Source of the DNA: an uncultured Serinicoccus sp.
GTDB taxonomy: Bacteria; Actinomycetota; Actinomycetes; Actinomycetales; Dermatophilaceae
Length of the DNA: 64,000 bases
Direction: 5' to 3'
Assembly (NCBI RefSeq): GCF_947500995.1
Contig: NZ_CANMUA010000006.1
Coordinates: forward strand, 240,373-304,372
In this document: piece after piece, positions 34,181-44,204 of the stretch
Layout of the letters: each line of letters begins with the position of its first letter
Numbering within the stretch: position 1 is the stretch's first letter
Translations under genes and position numbers: made by a program
The notes under the pieces: model-generated
What the model was told of the DNA's origin: nothing
The model's database searches: none
Seen by the model: the letters and a program-made list of their open reading frames with translations, nothing else

Positions 34181-34367
34181 CGCTGCCCCTCCTTCGTGTA
34201 TGAGGTGTCGCCACCCTAGCGTATGAGGAAACTGGGCGAAACTCTTGTGCTCGACGGGGATTTATGGCAAGTTGGGCGCAGTTCGCGACGATATCCGCCA
34301 CATCCCCGGTGGAAGCGGACGTGCCACCCCGTGCCCGCACGAAGACCAGCCAAGGAAGGCAACCGCC
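34181..34367. promoter_or_regulatory. Divergent promoter region with GTATGAGG direct repeats
   Basis: The 187-bp gap between the Lrp-type regulator and the dipeptidase operon holds GTATGAGG at 34198-34205 and 34221-34228, 23 bp apart, about two helical turns, on the regulator side. An AT-rich stretch with TTGTGC and TTTATGG near 34244-34267 may be the plus-strand promoter. Binding by the Lrp-type protein is a reasonable guess only. Confidence 0.4.
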
Positions 34368-35576
34368 GTGCTCGAACCAGCCAGCCGGTACACCGGCTAC
34401 CGCTCGTACAGCTATCTCGAGGAGGGCAGGGACTACAAGTCCTTCGACCTCGCCCCCGAGCTCGACCGTGTCCCGGCCTACGCCGGTGGCGACCTCACCG
34501 ACGACCAGCGCGAACGGGTCGGCCGGCTGCTGGACGAGTGCATCGTGGTGTCCACCCACGACCATCCGACGCGCTTCCCCAGCGACATCGACCAGACCAT
34601 CGACTACAACCGGACCGGTCGCCACCGGACCGGCTACGAGGGCCTGGCGCGCTCGGGCATGACCGCGGTCATCGACAACTTCATGGACGGCACCGCCTGC
34701 GTCACCAGCCAGGCCGGCTGGAAGTGGACGGACATCATCGCCGACCTGGGCCTGCGGTTCTCCGACCTCGCCCACCAGGACTACGTCATCAAGGCCGAGA
34801 CCGTCGCGGACATCCACGCGGCGAAGGAGACGGGACGACTGGCCCTCATCGCCGGGCTGGAGGCGTCCACGCCGATCGAGAACGAGCTCGACCGTCTGGA
34901 CATCCTCTACGGCTTCGGGGTGCGCCAGCTGGGCATCGCCTACAGCGAGGCCAACACCCTGGGCAGCGGCCTCAAGGAGCGTCATGACGGTGGGTTGACG
35001 GTGTTCGGTCGGCGGGCCGTGGAGCGGATGAACCGTCTGGGCATCGTCGTCGACGTCTCCCACTCCGGTGACCGGACCTCGCTGGAGACCATCGAGCACT
35101 CCACCAAGCCGATCATGATCACTCATGCCGGGGCCCGAGGAGTCTGGGACACCAACCGGATGAAGCCCGACGAGGTCATCAGGGCGTGTGCGGAACGAGG
35201 CGGGGTCATCGGACTGGAGGCTGCGCCGCATACGACGCTGTCGGCCGACCATCCCCGGCACTCCATCGAGTCCGTCATGGACCACTTCACCTACTGCGTC
35301 GACCTCGTCGGCATCGAGCACGTCGCCTTCGGGCCCGACACCCTCTTCGGGGACCACGTCGGCCTGCACGACCTGTTCTCCGGGGCTCTGTCGCTGGGCG
35401 AGGCCCATGCGGGGGTCGAGTACGAGCGTGTTCCGTACGTCGACGGCCTGGAGAACCCGGCCGAGTGCTTCTGGAACATCGTCGCGTGGCTCGTCAGCCA
35501 CGACTACTCCGACGACGAGATCCGTGCCGTCGTCGGCGGCAACGCCATGCGTGTCATCGAGGAGGTCTGGGTCTGA
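34368..35576 (+). CDS. Membrane dipeptidase (M19)-family protein
   Basis: A 402-residue amidohydrolase-fold protein of the M19 renal dipeptidase family. The GTG at 34368 has AAGGAAGG upstream; the protein then opens VLEPASRYTGYRSYS. Likely metal ligands are His64 and His66 in STHDHPTRF, Glu165 in IAGLEAS, His232 in DVSHSGDR and His253 in ITHAGARG. M19 enzymes normally have H-x-D at the first site; here it is H-D-H, so metal binding may differ. No signal peptide is seen, so it acts in the cytoplasm. It heads an operon with a peptide-type importer. Confidence 0.85.
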   Translation: MLEPASRYTGYRSYSYLEEGRDYKSFDLAPELDRVPAYAGGDLTDDQRERVGRLLDECIVVSTHDHPTRFPSDIDQTIDYNRTGRHRTGYEGLARSGMTAVIDNFMDGTACVTSQAGWKWTDIIADLGLRFSDLAHQDYVIKAETVADIHAAKETGRLALIAGLEASTPIENELDRLDILYGFGVRQLGIAYSEANTLGSGLKERHDGGLTVFGRRAVERMNRLGIVVDVSHSGDRTSLETIEHSTKPIMITHAGARGVWDTNRMKPDEVIRACAERGGVIGLEAAPHTTLSADHPRHSIESVMDHFTYCVDLVGIEHVAFGPDTLFGDHVGLHDLFSGALSLGEAHAGVEYERVPYVDGLENPAECFWNIVAWLVSHDYSDDEIRAVVGGNAMRVIEEVWV

Positions 35577-37204
35577 TGGGAAGCACGACAGGAAGAGCAG
35601 CGCGCACGCTGGCCATGTCCGTGGGTCTGTCAGCCCTCGTCCTCGCCGGATGTGTGCCGTCCAACCCCGACGCACCGGGTGAGGACTCGGCGGACGGGAC
35701 CGGTGGCTCCGGTCAGCAGGCCGAGGACACCACGCTCAACATCGGGACCACCGCCGACGTCGTCAACTACAACCCTCTCGTCGGCAACAGCCGGACGGAC
35801 ACCTGGGTCACCAACCTCATGTACCCGCACATGATGACGCTGGACGACAGCGGCCAGAAGGTGCCGGCGCTGGCGACCGACTGGGGCTACTCCGAGGACG
35901 GGACGACGGCGTGGGTCGAGATCCGCGACGACATGGAGTGGACGGACGGCGAGGCGTTGGACGCCGATGACGTCGTCTTCACCATCGACGCCATCCAGGC
36001 GGAGCAGATCGGGACGGTGGCGGGCATGATCGGCGCCTACGAGAGCGCCGAGGCGGTCTCCCCCACCCGCGTGGAGTTCACCCTGTCCCGGCCGGACGGC
36101 GCGTTCCTGACCAGCGTCGGCTTCTGGATGCCGGTCGTGCCCGAGCACATCTTCGGGGAGGTGGAGTCGGTCGCCGAGTTCGCCAACGACTCGGACTGGG
36201 TCTCCGCGGGCCCCTTCGTCCTCTCGACCGTCGAGCGGGGTCAGCGGTACGTCCTCGAGGCCGTCGACAACTACCCCCTGGTGGAGTCCGGGACGCCCAA
36301 CGTCGACGAGGTGGTGTTCTCCGTCTACCCGGACGTCAACACCGAGGTCCTCGCCCTGCGCTCGGGCGAGCTCGACCTGATCGGCAACGCGCTCCCTCCG
36401 GCCGTCGCCGAGCAGCTGTCGTCCGACGAGAGCGTCGAGCTCTACACCGTCCCCTCCCTGGGGTGGGCGCACATGCAGTACAACATGCGCCGCCCACCGC
36501 TGGACGACGTCGACGTGCGACGGGCCCTGGCCCACGCCGTCGACTACGAGGCCATCCGCCAGGTCGTCCTCGGGGGCAACGCGATCTCCGCCGACTCCAG
36601 CGTGCTCACGCCCGTCTTCGAGCAGTGGCAGGACGGGCTGGACCTCGAGGAGTATGCCTACGACCCGGAGCAGTCACGCCAGCTGCTGGAGGACGCCGGC
36701 TACTCCGAGGAGGACCTCACGTTCGAGATGATCTACGACCAGGCCGACCCGATGATCTCCACGTGGGCCGAGCTGGTCCGCGACCAGAGCGCCGAGGCCG
36801 GGATCACCATCGAGCTGGCCGGGCTGGAGCGGAACACCTACCTGTCGCGCACCGCCGACCGTGACTTCGACATCTATGCCGGCTCCTGGGCCGTCATCGA
36901 CGAGCCGCAGAGCAACTTCTCCCTGCTCTTCGCGCCCGACGGGTTCATCAACTACGCAGGTGTCGAGGATGCCGAGATCAACGAGCTCATGGAGGAGGCC
37001 TCCACCGCCCTCTCCCCCGAGGACGCGAAGGAGCCCCTCCAGGAGATCGCCCGCATCGTGCACGACCAGGTCTACGACAACGTCATGTATGTGGAGCAGT
37101 TCAACTTCGCGGCGTCCTCGAACTGGACGGGCTTCGAGCCCAAGCCCAGCGACCTGCTCTCCCTGGTGAACCCGCAGTCGCTGGCGCAGGCCAGCTCGGG
37201 CTGA
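35576..37204 (+). CDS. Dpp-type ABC transporter substrate-binding lipoprotein
   Basis: A 542-residue SBP_bac_5 protein. The ATG overlaps the dipeptidase stop by one base (TGATG). Signal peptide with lipobox LVLAGC (Cys26), then an acidic Ser/Gly linker and the mature part beginning TTLNIGTTADVVNYNP. Family marks: WVEIRDDMEWTDGEALDADD, VSAGPFVLS, VDVRRALAHAVDYEAI. It delivers peptides or amides to the DppB/DppC channel encoded directly downstream. Confidence 0.93.
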   Translation: MGSTTGRAARTLAMSVGLSALVLAGCVPSNPDAPGEDSADGTGGSGQQAEDTTLNIGTTADVVNYNPLVGNSRTDTWVTNLMYPHMMTLDDSGQKVPALATDWGYSEDGTTAWVEIRDDMEWTDGEALDADDVVFTIDAIQAEQIGTVAGMIGAYESAEAVSPTRVEFTLSRPDGAFLTSVGFWMPVVPEHIFGEVESVAEFANDSDWVSAGPFVLSTVERGQRYVLEAVDNYPLVESGTPNVDEVVFSVYPDVNTEVLALRSGELDLIGNALPPAVAEQLSSDESVELYTVPSLGWAHMQYNMRRPPLDDVDVRRALAHAVDYEAIRQVVLGGNAISADSSVLTPVFEQWQDGLDLEEYAYDPEQSRQLLEDAGYSEEDLTFEMIYDQADPMISTWAELVRDQSAEAGITIELAGLERNTYLSRTADRDFDIYAGSWAVIDEPQSNFSLLFAPDGFINYAGVEDAEINELMEEASTALSPEDAKEPLQEIARIVHDQVYDNVMYVEQFNFAASSNWTGFEPKPSDLLSLVNPQSLAQASSG

Positions 37205-37207
37205 TCG

Positions 37208-38170
37208 ATGGGCCTGCTGCGCTTCGTGTCCGTGCGCCTCCTCCGAGGGCTGCTGACCCTCTGGTTCGCCGTGACGGTCACGTTCTTCCTGGTGCGGCTG
37301 CTGCCGGGGGATCCTGCCCTGGCAGTGGCCAGCCCCACCATGACGGCTGACCAGCGCGCCCAGATGCTCTCGGACTTCGGGCTCGATGAGCCCCTCCTGG
37401 TCCAGTACGCGACCTACCTCGGCCAGCTCGCCCAGGGCAACCTGGGGATCTCCTTCCGGCAGAACGCGCCGGTCCTGGACATCCTCCTGGAACGGCTGCC
37501 GTGGACCCTGCTGCTGACCGGCTCCTCCCTGGTGGTCACGCTCATCGTCGGCGTGCCGCTCGCCGTGGCGGCGGCCCGCCGCCAGGGGTCGGCCCTGGAC
37601 CGCGCCGTGCAGGTCGGCGGTGTCGTCGGCCAGGCCCTGTTCGTCCCCACGGTGGGCATCTTCCTGCTCTACGTCTTCGGCGTGTGGCTGGGATGGCTGC
37701 CGATCGGGGGCGCGATGGCGAGCGACGTCTACGGCGTCGCCGCCTACGGGAGCATCCTGGCGCACCTGGTGCTGCCGGGTCTGAGCCTGGTCCTGCTGCA
37801 GCTCGGTCCCTACGTGCTGTTCCTGCGGACCAGCCTCATCGAGGCGCTGTCCGAGGACTACACCAACGTGGCCCGGTCCAAGGGGGTGTCGGAGACCAAG
37901 GTCGTCTGGGTGCACGCGCTGCGCAACGCCCTGCTGCCGACCGTCACGCTCGTGGGCCTGCAGCTCGGATTCCTCGTGGGCGGTTCGGTGCTGACCGAGA
38001 CCATCTTCGCCTACCCCGGCATCGGGCGGGCGATCTACGAGTCCGTGGGCCAGCTCGACTTCCCGGTGATGCAGGGAGCCTTCGTCCTCCTCGCGGCCAC
38101 GGTGGTGGTGGCGAACCTGCTCACCGACCTCATGTACGGACTACTGGATCCGAGGGTGCGACAGACATGA
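37208..38170 (+). CDS. Dpp-type ABC transporter permease, DppB subunit
   Basis: A 320-residue inner-membrane permease starting three bases after the binding-protein stop. It shows the first helix (LLRGLLTLWFAVTVTFFLV), LLPGDPA, the DFGLDEPLLVQYATYLGQLAQ block, the EAA loop (ARSKGVSETKVVWVHALRNA) and the ETIFAYPGIGRAIYESV motif. Its stop overlaps the DppC start (ATGA). Confidence 0.95.
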   Translation: MGLLRFVSVRLLRGLLTLWFAVTVTFFLVRLLPGDPALAVASPTMTADQRAQMLSDFGLDEPLLVQYATYLGQLAQGNLGISFRQNAPVLDILLERLPWTLLLTGSSLVVTLIVGVPLAVAAARRQGSALDRAVQVGGVVGQALFVPTVGIFLLYVFGVWLGWLPIGGAMASDVYGVAAYGSILAHLVLPGLSLVLLQLGPYVLFLRTSLIEALSEDYTNVARSKGVSETKVVWVHALRNALLPTVTLVGLQLGFLVGGSVLTETIFAYPGIGRAIYESVGQLDFPVMQGAFVLLAATVVVANLLTDLMYGLLDPRVRQT

Positions 38171-39075
38171 GCATCATCCCGCCCAGCGGCACCGCCGAGG
38201 ACGCCCGCGAGGGTATGCGGACGGAGGCCGTCTCTCCCCGGAGCCGGACCTGGCGCGCCTTCGTCCGCAACCCGTTCGGGCTCGTCTCGCTGGCCGTCCT
38301 GTTCCTCATCGTCGCGGTCGCGCTCGCCGCACCGCTCATCGCGGGCGAGCCCGGCGGCTACAGCGCCGACGTGCTCGCACCGCCCTCGGCCGAGCACTGG
38401 CTCGGCACGGACAACATCGGGCGCGACGTCTACAACCAGATCGTCTGGGGTGCGCGTACCAGCTTGGCCGTGGGCCTCGGAGCGTCCGCCCTCGCGATCG
38501 TGCTGGGCGCGGCCGTCGGCATCGGCGCGGCATACTTCCGGCGCCTGGACACGCCCCTGGGCATGCTCATCGACGTCATGCTCTCCCTGCCCATCCTCCC
38601 GCTGATGATCCTCGTGGCGGCTCTGGCCGGCCCCAGCATCTCGACCCTGGTCGTCGTGATCGCCGTCTTCTCCTGGCCCGAGGTCGCCCGCGTGGTCCGG
38701 TCGCAGGCCCTGCCGGTGGTGGATCTGACGTATGTCAACGCCGCCCACGTCATCGGCGCCCCCAACCGGTGGGTGCTGCTGCGGCACGTGCTGCCGGCCG
38801 TCACTCCCGTCATCGTCGTGTCGGTCGTGCTGACTGCCTCGCGGGCCGTCCTCAGCGAGGCAGGCCTGTCCTTCCTCGGCCTGGGCGACCCCTCGAGCTG
38901 GTCGTGGGGCACGATCCTCTACAACGCCCAGCGCAGCGGGGTCCTGGCCTCGGCCTGGTGGACCGCACTGTTCCCCTCGCTCGCCATCCTGCTGCTCGTG
39001 GTCGCAGCAACCCTGACCTCCCTGGCCTACAACGACGCCCGCAACCCCCGCACCCGAGGTGACTCTGCCCGATGA
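38167..39075 (+). CDS. Dpp-type ABC transporter permease, DppC subunit
   Basis: A 302-residue permease with the N-terminal cytoplasmic arm, first helix at about 38-58, the HWLGTDNIGRDVYNQIVWG motif, EAA loop (NAAHVIGAPNRWVLLRHVLP) and SEAGLSFLGLGDPSSWSWG. It pairs with the DppB subunit and the fused ATPase encoded divergently at 31.4-33.2 kb. Its stop overlaps the M24 gene's ATG. Confidence 0.95.
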   Translation: MSIIPPSGTAEDAREGMRTEAVSPRSRTWRAFVRNPFGLVSLAVLFLIVAVALAAPLIAGEPGGYSADVLAPPSAEHWLGTDNIGRDVYNQIVWGARTSLAVGLGASALAIVLGAAVGIGAAYFRRLDTPLGMLIDVMLSLPILPLMILVAALAGPSISTLVVVIAVFSWPEVARVVRSQALPVVDLTYVNAAHVIGAPNRWVLLRHVLPAVTPVIVVSVVLTASRAVLSEAGLSFLGLGDPSSWSWGTILYNAQRSGVLASAWWTALFPSLAILLLVVAATLTSLAYNDARNPRTRGDSAR

Positions 39076-40247
39076 CTCTGTCCCACCGACTTCCCCGGTC
39101 CTTCTACGACCAGCTCCATGCGCGCCTGCGCGACCGGCTGCACCAGAGCGGGCTGGACGCCATCCTGGTGGACGACTGGCGCGACGTCGCCTATCTCTGC
39201 GGGTTCTTCCACCACCCCAACGAGCGACCCGGCGCCGTCTGGATCTCCGGCGACCGCGTCGTGCTCCTCGTGCCGGAGCTCGAGCGCGAGCACGCCCTGG
39301 CCCAGGGAGCGGCCGTGGACGAGGTGGTCGCCTTCGCCGAGTTCCCCGGGCGGGAGAGCCCGTTCCAGGTCCTCGCCCGGACCGTCGGGACGCACGGCCG
39401 GTGGGGGCACTCCCCGACCCTGTCCACCGGCCGCCTGGCCGAGCTCCAGGAGGTCTTCGACGGCGTCACCTGGACCATGTCGGGGGTCGTCGACGCCCTG
39501 CGGCTCATCAAGCAGCCGGAGGAGGTCGTCCTCCACCGCGCGGCTGCCCAGCTCGGCGACGTCATGCTGACGGCGGGCCGCTCCCTCATCGAGGCCGCGC
39601 TCGAAGAGGACGACCCGCTCCCCACCGAGTCCCAGCTCGCGGACCACGTCGTCCGCGAGGGCGCCCGCTGGATGTACTCCACCCACGACGACATCGTCGT
39701 CGTGCCCATGCTGACGGGAGGCCTCGTCTACGCGGGCGAGAACACCGCCTTCCCCCACGGGCTGCCGTCCAAGACCAGGCTCGAGAAGGGCGACACGGTG
39801 ATCCTCTCCCTCGGGGGAGCCGTGGGCGGTCGGTATGCCGAGAGCGAGCGGACCTTCTTCATCGGTGAGCCCAGCACGGAGCAGCTGCGCTACTTCACGA
39901 CCGACCACCGCGCGCAGGAGGTCGGGACCCAGGCCATACGCCCCGGGGTCTCGTGCCGAGAGGTGAACGAGCAGTGCCTGGACGTCATCCGGGACGCCGG
40001 ACTGGCCGAGTTCATCCGGCACCGCCAGGGCCACGGCATCGGCCTGAACTTCCACGAGGCGCCCTGGCTGGAGGACGGGGACACCACCGAGATCCAGCCG
40101 GGCATGGTGCTGTCCAGCGAGCCGGGCATCTACGTCCCCGGCCACGCGGGCTACCGCATCTCCGACACCGTCCTGGTCACCGAGGACGGCCACGAGCGCC
40201 TGACCACCTACCCCCGAGACCTCGACGACATCATCATCGCCGCCTGA
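39072..40247 (+). CDS. M24-family (pita-bread fold) hydrolase, creatinase-like, metal ligands lost
   Basis: A 391-residue protein with the creatinase N-terminal domain (about 10-145) and the aminopeptidase-P/creatinase C-terminal domain. In metal-dependent M24 peptidases five ligands are Asp, Asp, His, Glu, Glu. Here they are Ser246 (GDTVILSLGG), Glu257 (RYAESERTF), His321 (GHGIGLNFHE), Glu350 (LSSEPGIY) and Ser364 (YRISDTV): three of five are changed. Creatinase, which needs no metal, also has DILSL and a LERT-like segment at these places. A C-N hydrolase with creatinase-type chemistry is thus as likely as a peptidase. Start overlaps the DppC stop. Confidence 0.85.
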   Translation: MTLSHRLPRSFYDQLHARLRDRLHQSGLDAILVDDWRDVAYLCGFFHHPNERPGAVWISGDRVVLLVPELEREHALAQGAAVDEVVAFAEFPGRESPFQVLARTVGTHGRWGHSPTLSTGRLAELQEVFDGVTWTMSGVVDALRLIKQPEEVVLHRAAAQLGDVMLTAGRSLIEAALEEDDPLPTESQLADHVVREGARWMYSTHDDIVVVPMLTGGLVYAGENTAFPHGLPSKTRLEKGDTVILSLGGAVGGRYAESERTFFIGEPSTEQLRYFTTDHRAQEVGTQAIRPGVSCREVNEQCLDVIRDAGLAEFIRHRQGHGIGLNFHEAPWLEDGDTTEIQPGMVLSSEPGIYVPGHAGYRISDTVLVTEDGHERLTTYPRDLDDIIIAA

Positions 40248-40258
40248 CTAGGAGCATC

Positions 40259-41104
40259 ATGATCCTCACCATCAACGACGCCGACCTCGACGTGGAGCTG
40301 CTCGGCGGGGACGACCCGACCAAGCCGCTGCTCATCGCCCACCACGGCGCCCCCGGTCTCGGGTCGCGCGCCGAGCCCGAGCTGGCCTTCGGCCCGCTGT
40401 CCGACCTCTTCCGGGTCTTGGTCTTCGACGCCCGGGGCAGCGGGAAGAGCTCCGACACCCCGCCCTACACCCACGAGCAGTGGGTGGCCGACGTCGACGC
40501 GCTGCGCGAGTGGGCCGGGGCCGAGACCTTCGTCATGGCCGGCGGCTCCTACGGCGGCTTCATCTCCATGGAGTATGCGGTGCGGCACCCGCAGCGGCTG
40601 CGTGCGCTGGTGCTGCGCGACACCTCGGCCGACCACGAGCACAACGACCTCGCGATCGCGAACGCCCGCGCGTCCGACCGGGTCGACATCGACGAGGACC
40701 GGCTGATGCGGATGATGGAGGGCCGGATCCGGGACGATGCGGACTTCCGGGAGTCGTGGCGCGAGCTCCTGCCGCTCTACGACTACGAGTACGACCCGGC
40801 CCAGCTCGACGCCCGGGTCGCCAGCGTGGACTACCACTTCGCGACCCACAACGCCGCCTTCTCGGAGAACCTGCACCACTACGATCTCAAGCCCCGGCTG
40901 GGCGAGATCACCTGTCCCACGCTGGTGACGGTCGGCCGGACGGACTGGATCACCCCGGTCTCGTGCAGCGAGACCATCGCCGACCTCATCCCCGAGGCCC
41001 AGCTCGTCGTCTTCGAGAAGTCCGGCCACTCCCCGCCGCGGGAGGAGCCCGAGCTCTTCCAGCGCACCGTGCGCGACTTCCTGGTGCAGCACGCCCTCGG
41101 GTGA
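40259..41104 (+). CDS. Alpha/beta hydrolase, proline iminopeptidase-like (S33)
   Basis: A 281-residue alpha/beta hydrolase. TAGGAG lies five bases before the ATG. The oxyanion segment is HHGAPGLGSR, the DARGSGKSS motif is typical of prolyl aminopeptidases, the nucleophile is Ser in AGGSYGGFISMEYA, the acid Asp is in VGRTDWITP and the base His in KSGHSPPREEP. It is last in the Dpp operon and may free the N-terminal residue of imported peptides or amides. Confidence 0.9.
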   Translation: MILTINDADLDVELLGGDDPTKPLLIAHHGAPGLGSRAEPELAFGPLSDLFRVLVFDARGSGKSSDTPPYTHEQWVADVDALREWAGAETFVMAGGSYGGFISMEYAVRHPQRLRALVLRDTSADHEHNDLAIANARASDRVDIDEDRLMRMMEGRIRDDADFRESWRELLPLYDYEYDPAQLDARVASVDYHFATHNAAFSENLHHYDLKPRLGEITCPTLVTVGRTDWITPVSCSETIADLIPEAQLVVFEKSGHSPPREEPELFQRTVRDFLVQHALG

Positions 41105-41246
41105 GTCCGGGATGCCGGGGCCGGGTGTTGCACCATCGGCGCCGACACGCGAGGGTGAGGTCTGTGCCAGACGACCACGCCCACGTTCCGCCCGACCTGC
41201 CCGCGGTCCGCGGACCCCGGCACGCCGCGGCGAGACACCCGCTCCG

Positions 41247-42698
41247 GTGACCCCCGCGGCCACCGGCCACCGGGTGCTCGCCACGGCCGACAGCACGGCA
41301 TACGCCTCCATCCGCAAGCGGCCCACCTCGCGAGCGGAGCGGTATGCCATGGGCAAGGCGCTGCGCAAGCAGGTCCCGCGCAAGAGCCTGGGTGACTGGA
41401 CTCCCCGGGCGGGGCGGCCGGACCCGGTGGCGCTCATCCAGGAGTCGCACGAGGGGCGGCGTAGCGACCTGGTCCCGGTGCGCGTGGGTCGGATGATCAG
41501 CAACCCCTACGGCTTCCTGCGGGGCACCGCCGTGGTGATGGCCGACGACGTCGCGCACCTGCCGGCGACCGGGATCATGCCGGTGATCGGCGGTGACGCG
41601 CACTTCGGCAACTTCGGGTTCTACGCCAGTCCCGAGGGCGAGCTCGTCATCGACCTCAACGACTTCGACGAGGCCCACCCCGGGTGCTGGGAGTGGGACC
41701 TGCGCCGCCTGGTCGCCAGCATCCACGTCGCCGGGCGGGCGAACGGGCTGTCCGAGAAGCAGTGCGAGACCGCCGTGCGCGCCTGCGTCGCGGCATACCG
41801 CGGCGAGCTGAGGTTCCTGGCCGAGCAGCCGCTCATGATGCGCTCCTACAACCGGCTCGACGTCAACCGGATGCACGAGACCGCGACCGAGAAGACCCTG
41901 CGCAAGGAGATCCACCGGTCGGCCAAGCGGGCCCGCAAGCGCACCAGCGACCGCGCGCTCCCGAAGTTCACGACCGAGCAGGCCGGGCGTCGGGTCATCG
42001 TCGAGGACCCGCCCACGATCACCCGGGTCAGCGACGCCGAGCGAGAGGCCCTGGCCGAGGCGCTCGACGGCTACCTCCTCACCCTCGCGCCGCACTGGCG
42101 CCGGGTGGTCGGCGGCTACACCCTGGTCGACATCGCGCACAAGGTGGTCGGCGTCGGCAGCGTGGGGCTGCGCGCCTACGTCGCGCTGCTCGAGGGCAGC
42201 ACCCCGGACGACGTGCTGTTCCTCCAGCTCAAGCAGGCCAGGCGTTCGGTCATCGCCCGCCACGTGCACGGCGACTCCGCGCTGCACGAGCACCAGGGAC
42301 AGCGGGTGGTCGAGTACCAGCAGGCGCTGCAGACGGTCAGCGACCCGCTGCTCGGATGGGCGACCGTCGGCGACGACTACACCTACTACGTGCGCCAGTT
42401 CCGCAACAGCAAGGGCACCATCCCCCTGGACGCGATCGACGCGCCGGCGCTGGCCGACTACGCCGGCATCGTCGGTCACCTGCTCGCCAAGGGCCACGCC
42501 CGCACCAGCGGGGCGTCCATGATCGCGGGGTATGTCGGTGGCTCGGACAAGGTCGACGTCGCCCTGAGCCGGTTCGCCCGGTTGTATGCCGACCAGACCG
42601 AGGCCGACCACGAGCAGCTGCTGGCCGCGGTCACCCGCGGCGAGGTCCCCGTCCACGAGGGTGCCCTGGACGGCGCGAGCTCCGCCTTCCGCCCCTGA
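41247..42698 (+). CDS. DUF2252-family protein
   Basis: About 483 residues of a protein-kinase-like family of unknown function (DUF2252). Clear marks are [10 protein letters not shown], the [13 protein letters not shown] segment, [16 protein letters not shown] (brace-like, as in aminoglycoside kinases), [20 protein letters not shown] and LKQARRSVI. The true start is uncertain: GTG at 41247 fits the family's length, but no good ribosome site is seen, and ATG at 41349 is possible. It lies next to SelO, another kinase-fold protein. Confidence 0.85.
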   Translation: MTPAATGHRVLATADSTAYASIRKRPTSRAERYAMGKALRKQVPRKSLGDWTPRAGRPDPVALIQESHEGRRSDLVPVRVGRMISNPYGFLRGTAVVMADDVAHLPATGIMPVIGGDAHFGNFGFYASPEGELVIDLNDFDEAHPGCWEWDLRRLVASIHVAGRANGLSEKQCETAVRACVAAYRGELRFLAEQPLMMRSYNRLDVNRMHETATEKTLRKEIHRSAKRARKRTSDRALPKFTTEQAGRRVIVEDPPTITRVSDAEREALAEALDGYLLTLAPHWRRVVGGYTLVDIAHKVVGVGSVGLRAYVALLEGSTPDDVLFLQLKQARRSVIARHVHGDSALHEHQGQRVVEYQQALQTVSDPLLGWATVGDDYTYYVRQFRNSKGTIPLDAIDAPALADYAGIVGHLLAKGHARTSGASMIAGYVGGSDKVDVALSRFARLYADQTEADHEQLLAAVTRGEVPVHEGALDGASSAFRP

Positions 42699-42723
42699 GG
42701 GGTCTCTCGCCTACGCTCGCTGG

Positions 42724-44187
42724 ATGAGTGTCGTGCCCCGGCAGACCGTGTCCTTCGACCACCAGTTCGCCAGCGAGCTGGGTGAGCTCGCCGTGCCGTG
42801 GCAGGCCGAGGAGACCCCGGACCCCCGGCTCCTGGTGCTCAACGAGTCGCTGGCCGCCGAGCTGGGCATCGAGCCGTCCTGGCTGCGCAGTCCCGAGGGG
42901 CTGCGCCTGCTGACGGGCCACCTCGTCCCGGACGGCGCCACCCCGGTGGCGCAGGCCTACGCCGGGCACCAGTTCGGTGGCTACTCCCCCCGCCTGGGCG
43001 ACGGCCGGGCGCTCCTGCTCGGCGAGGTCGACGACACGGCGGGGCGGAGGGTCGACATCGCCCTGAAGGGCTCCGGTCGCACGCCCTTCGCCCGGGGCGG
43101 TGACGGCCTGGCCGCGGTCGGTCCGATGCTGCGCGAGTACGTCATCAGCGAGGCCATGCACGCCCTGGGTGTCCCGACCACCCGGTCGCTGGCCGTGGTG
43201 GGCACCGGACGGTCGGTGCAGCGGGAGACGCTGCTGCCCGGAGCGGTGCTCACGCGGGTCGCCTCCAGCCACCTGCGCGTGGGGACCTTCCAGTACGCCC
43301 GTGCCACCGGCGACACCGATCTCCTGCGACGCCTCGCCGACCACGCGATCAGCCGCCACCACCTGGACGCCGCCGCGGCCGCGAACCCCTACCTCGCGCT
43401 CTTCGAGGCCGTCATCGCCGGCCAGGCGCAGCTCGTCGCCCGGTGGATGCTGGTCGGGTTCGTCCACGGCGTGATGAACACGGACAACATGACGATCTCC
43501 GGGGAGACGATCGACTACGGACCGTGCGCCTTCATGGAGGCCTTCGACCCGGCGACGGTCTACAGCTCGATCGACACCGGCGGACGGTATGCCTACGGCA
43601 ACCAGCCCGGCGTCGCCCAGTGGAACCTCGCCCGCCTCGCCGAGGCGCTGCTGCCCCTCCTGCATGCCGAGGAGGAGCAGGCGGTCGAGGTGGCGATGGG
43701 CTCCCTCGGCACGTTCTCCGCGCAGTTCGCGTCGGCCTGGTCGAGCGGCATGCGGGCCAAGCTCGGCCTGGCGGACTCGGTGAGCGCCGAGGTCGTCGAG
43801 CCCCTGGTCGCCGAGCTGCTGAGCCTGCTGCAGGACAATCACGTGGACCACACCTCCTTCTACCGCCAGCTCAGCGACGCGGTCCGCGGTGACGCCGAGC
43901 CGGCCCGCAGCCTCTTCGTGGATCTGGCGGGTTTCGACGCCTGGGCCGAGCGGTGGCTCACCCTGGATCCGCGGGCCGAGCTCATGGACCAGGTCAACCC
44001 CGTCTACATCCCCCGCAACCACCTGGTCGAGGAAGCTCTCGCAGCAGGCAGCGACGGCGAGCTGGACCCGATGGTGCGCCTCCTCGGCGCCGTCACCGAC
44101 CCCTACCGCGAGCGCCCCGGCCTCGAGCGGTATGCCGAGCCTGCACCGACGGACTTCGGCCGCTACCGGACGTACTGCGGCACCTGA
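42724..44187 (+). CDS. selO: Protein adenylyltransferase SelO (YdiU)
   Basis: A 487-residue pseudokinase-fold enzyme that attaches AMP to Ser, Thr or Tyr of target proteins, tied to redox stress in bacteria. The nucleotide Lys is Lys115 ([16 protein letters not shown]), followed by [17 protein letters not shown], the catalytic segment HGVMNTDNM (Asp254) and [11 protein letters not shown] (Asp264 for metal). [15 protein letters not shown] and the C-terminal [10 protein letters not shown], with the conserved Cys two residues from the end, complete the family picture. It begins 25 bases after the DUF2252 stop on the same strand. Confidence 0.94.
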   Translation: MSVVPRQTVSFDHQFASELGELAVPWQAEETPDPRLLVLNESLAAELGIEPSWLRSPEGLRLLTGHLVPDGATPVAQAYAGHQFGGYSPRLGDGRALLLGEVDDTAGRRVDIALKGSGRTPFARGGDGLAAVGPMLREYVISEAMHALGVPTTRSLAVVGTGRSVQRETLLPGAVLTRVASSHLRVGTFQYARATGDTDLLRRLADHAISRHHLDAAAAANPYLALFEAVIAGQAQLVARWMLVGFVHGVMNTDNMTISGETIDYGPCAFMEAFDPATVYSSIDTGGRYAYGNQPGVAQWNLARLAEALLPLLHAEEEQAVEVAMGSLGTFSAQFASAWSSGMRAKLGLADSVSAEVVEPLVAELLSLLQDNHVDHTSFYRQLSDAVRGDAEPARSLFVDLAGFDAWAERWLTLDPRAELMDQVNPVYIPRNHLVEEALAAGSDGELDPMVRLLGAVTDPYRERPGLERYAEPAPTDFGRYRTYCGT

Positions 44188-44204
44188 CTCGCTACGCCTG
44201 GTGG

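Noticed and set aside
32934..35675. A 913-codon open frame on the minus strand
   Set aside because: It overlaps the Lrp gene, the dipeptidase and the binding protein, all with recognisable products. High GC content creates such shadow frames.
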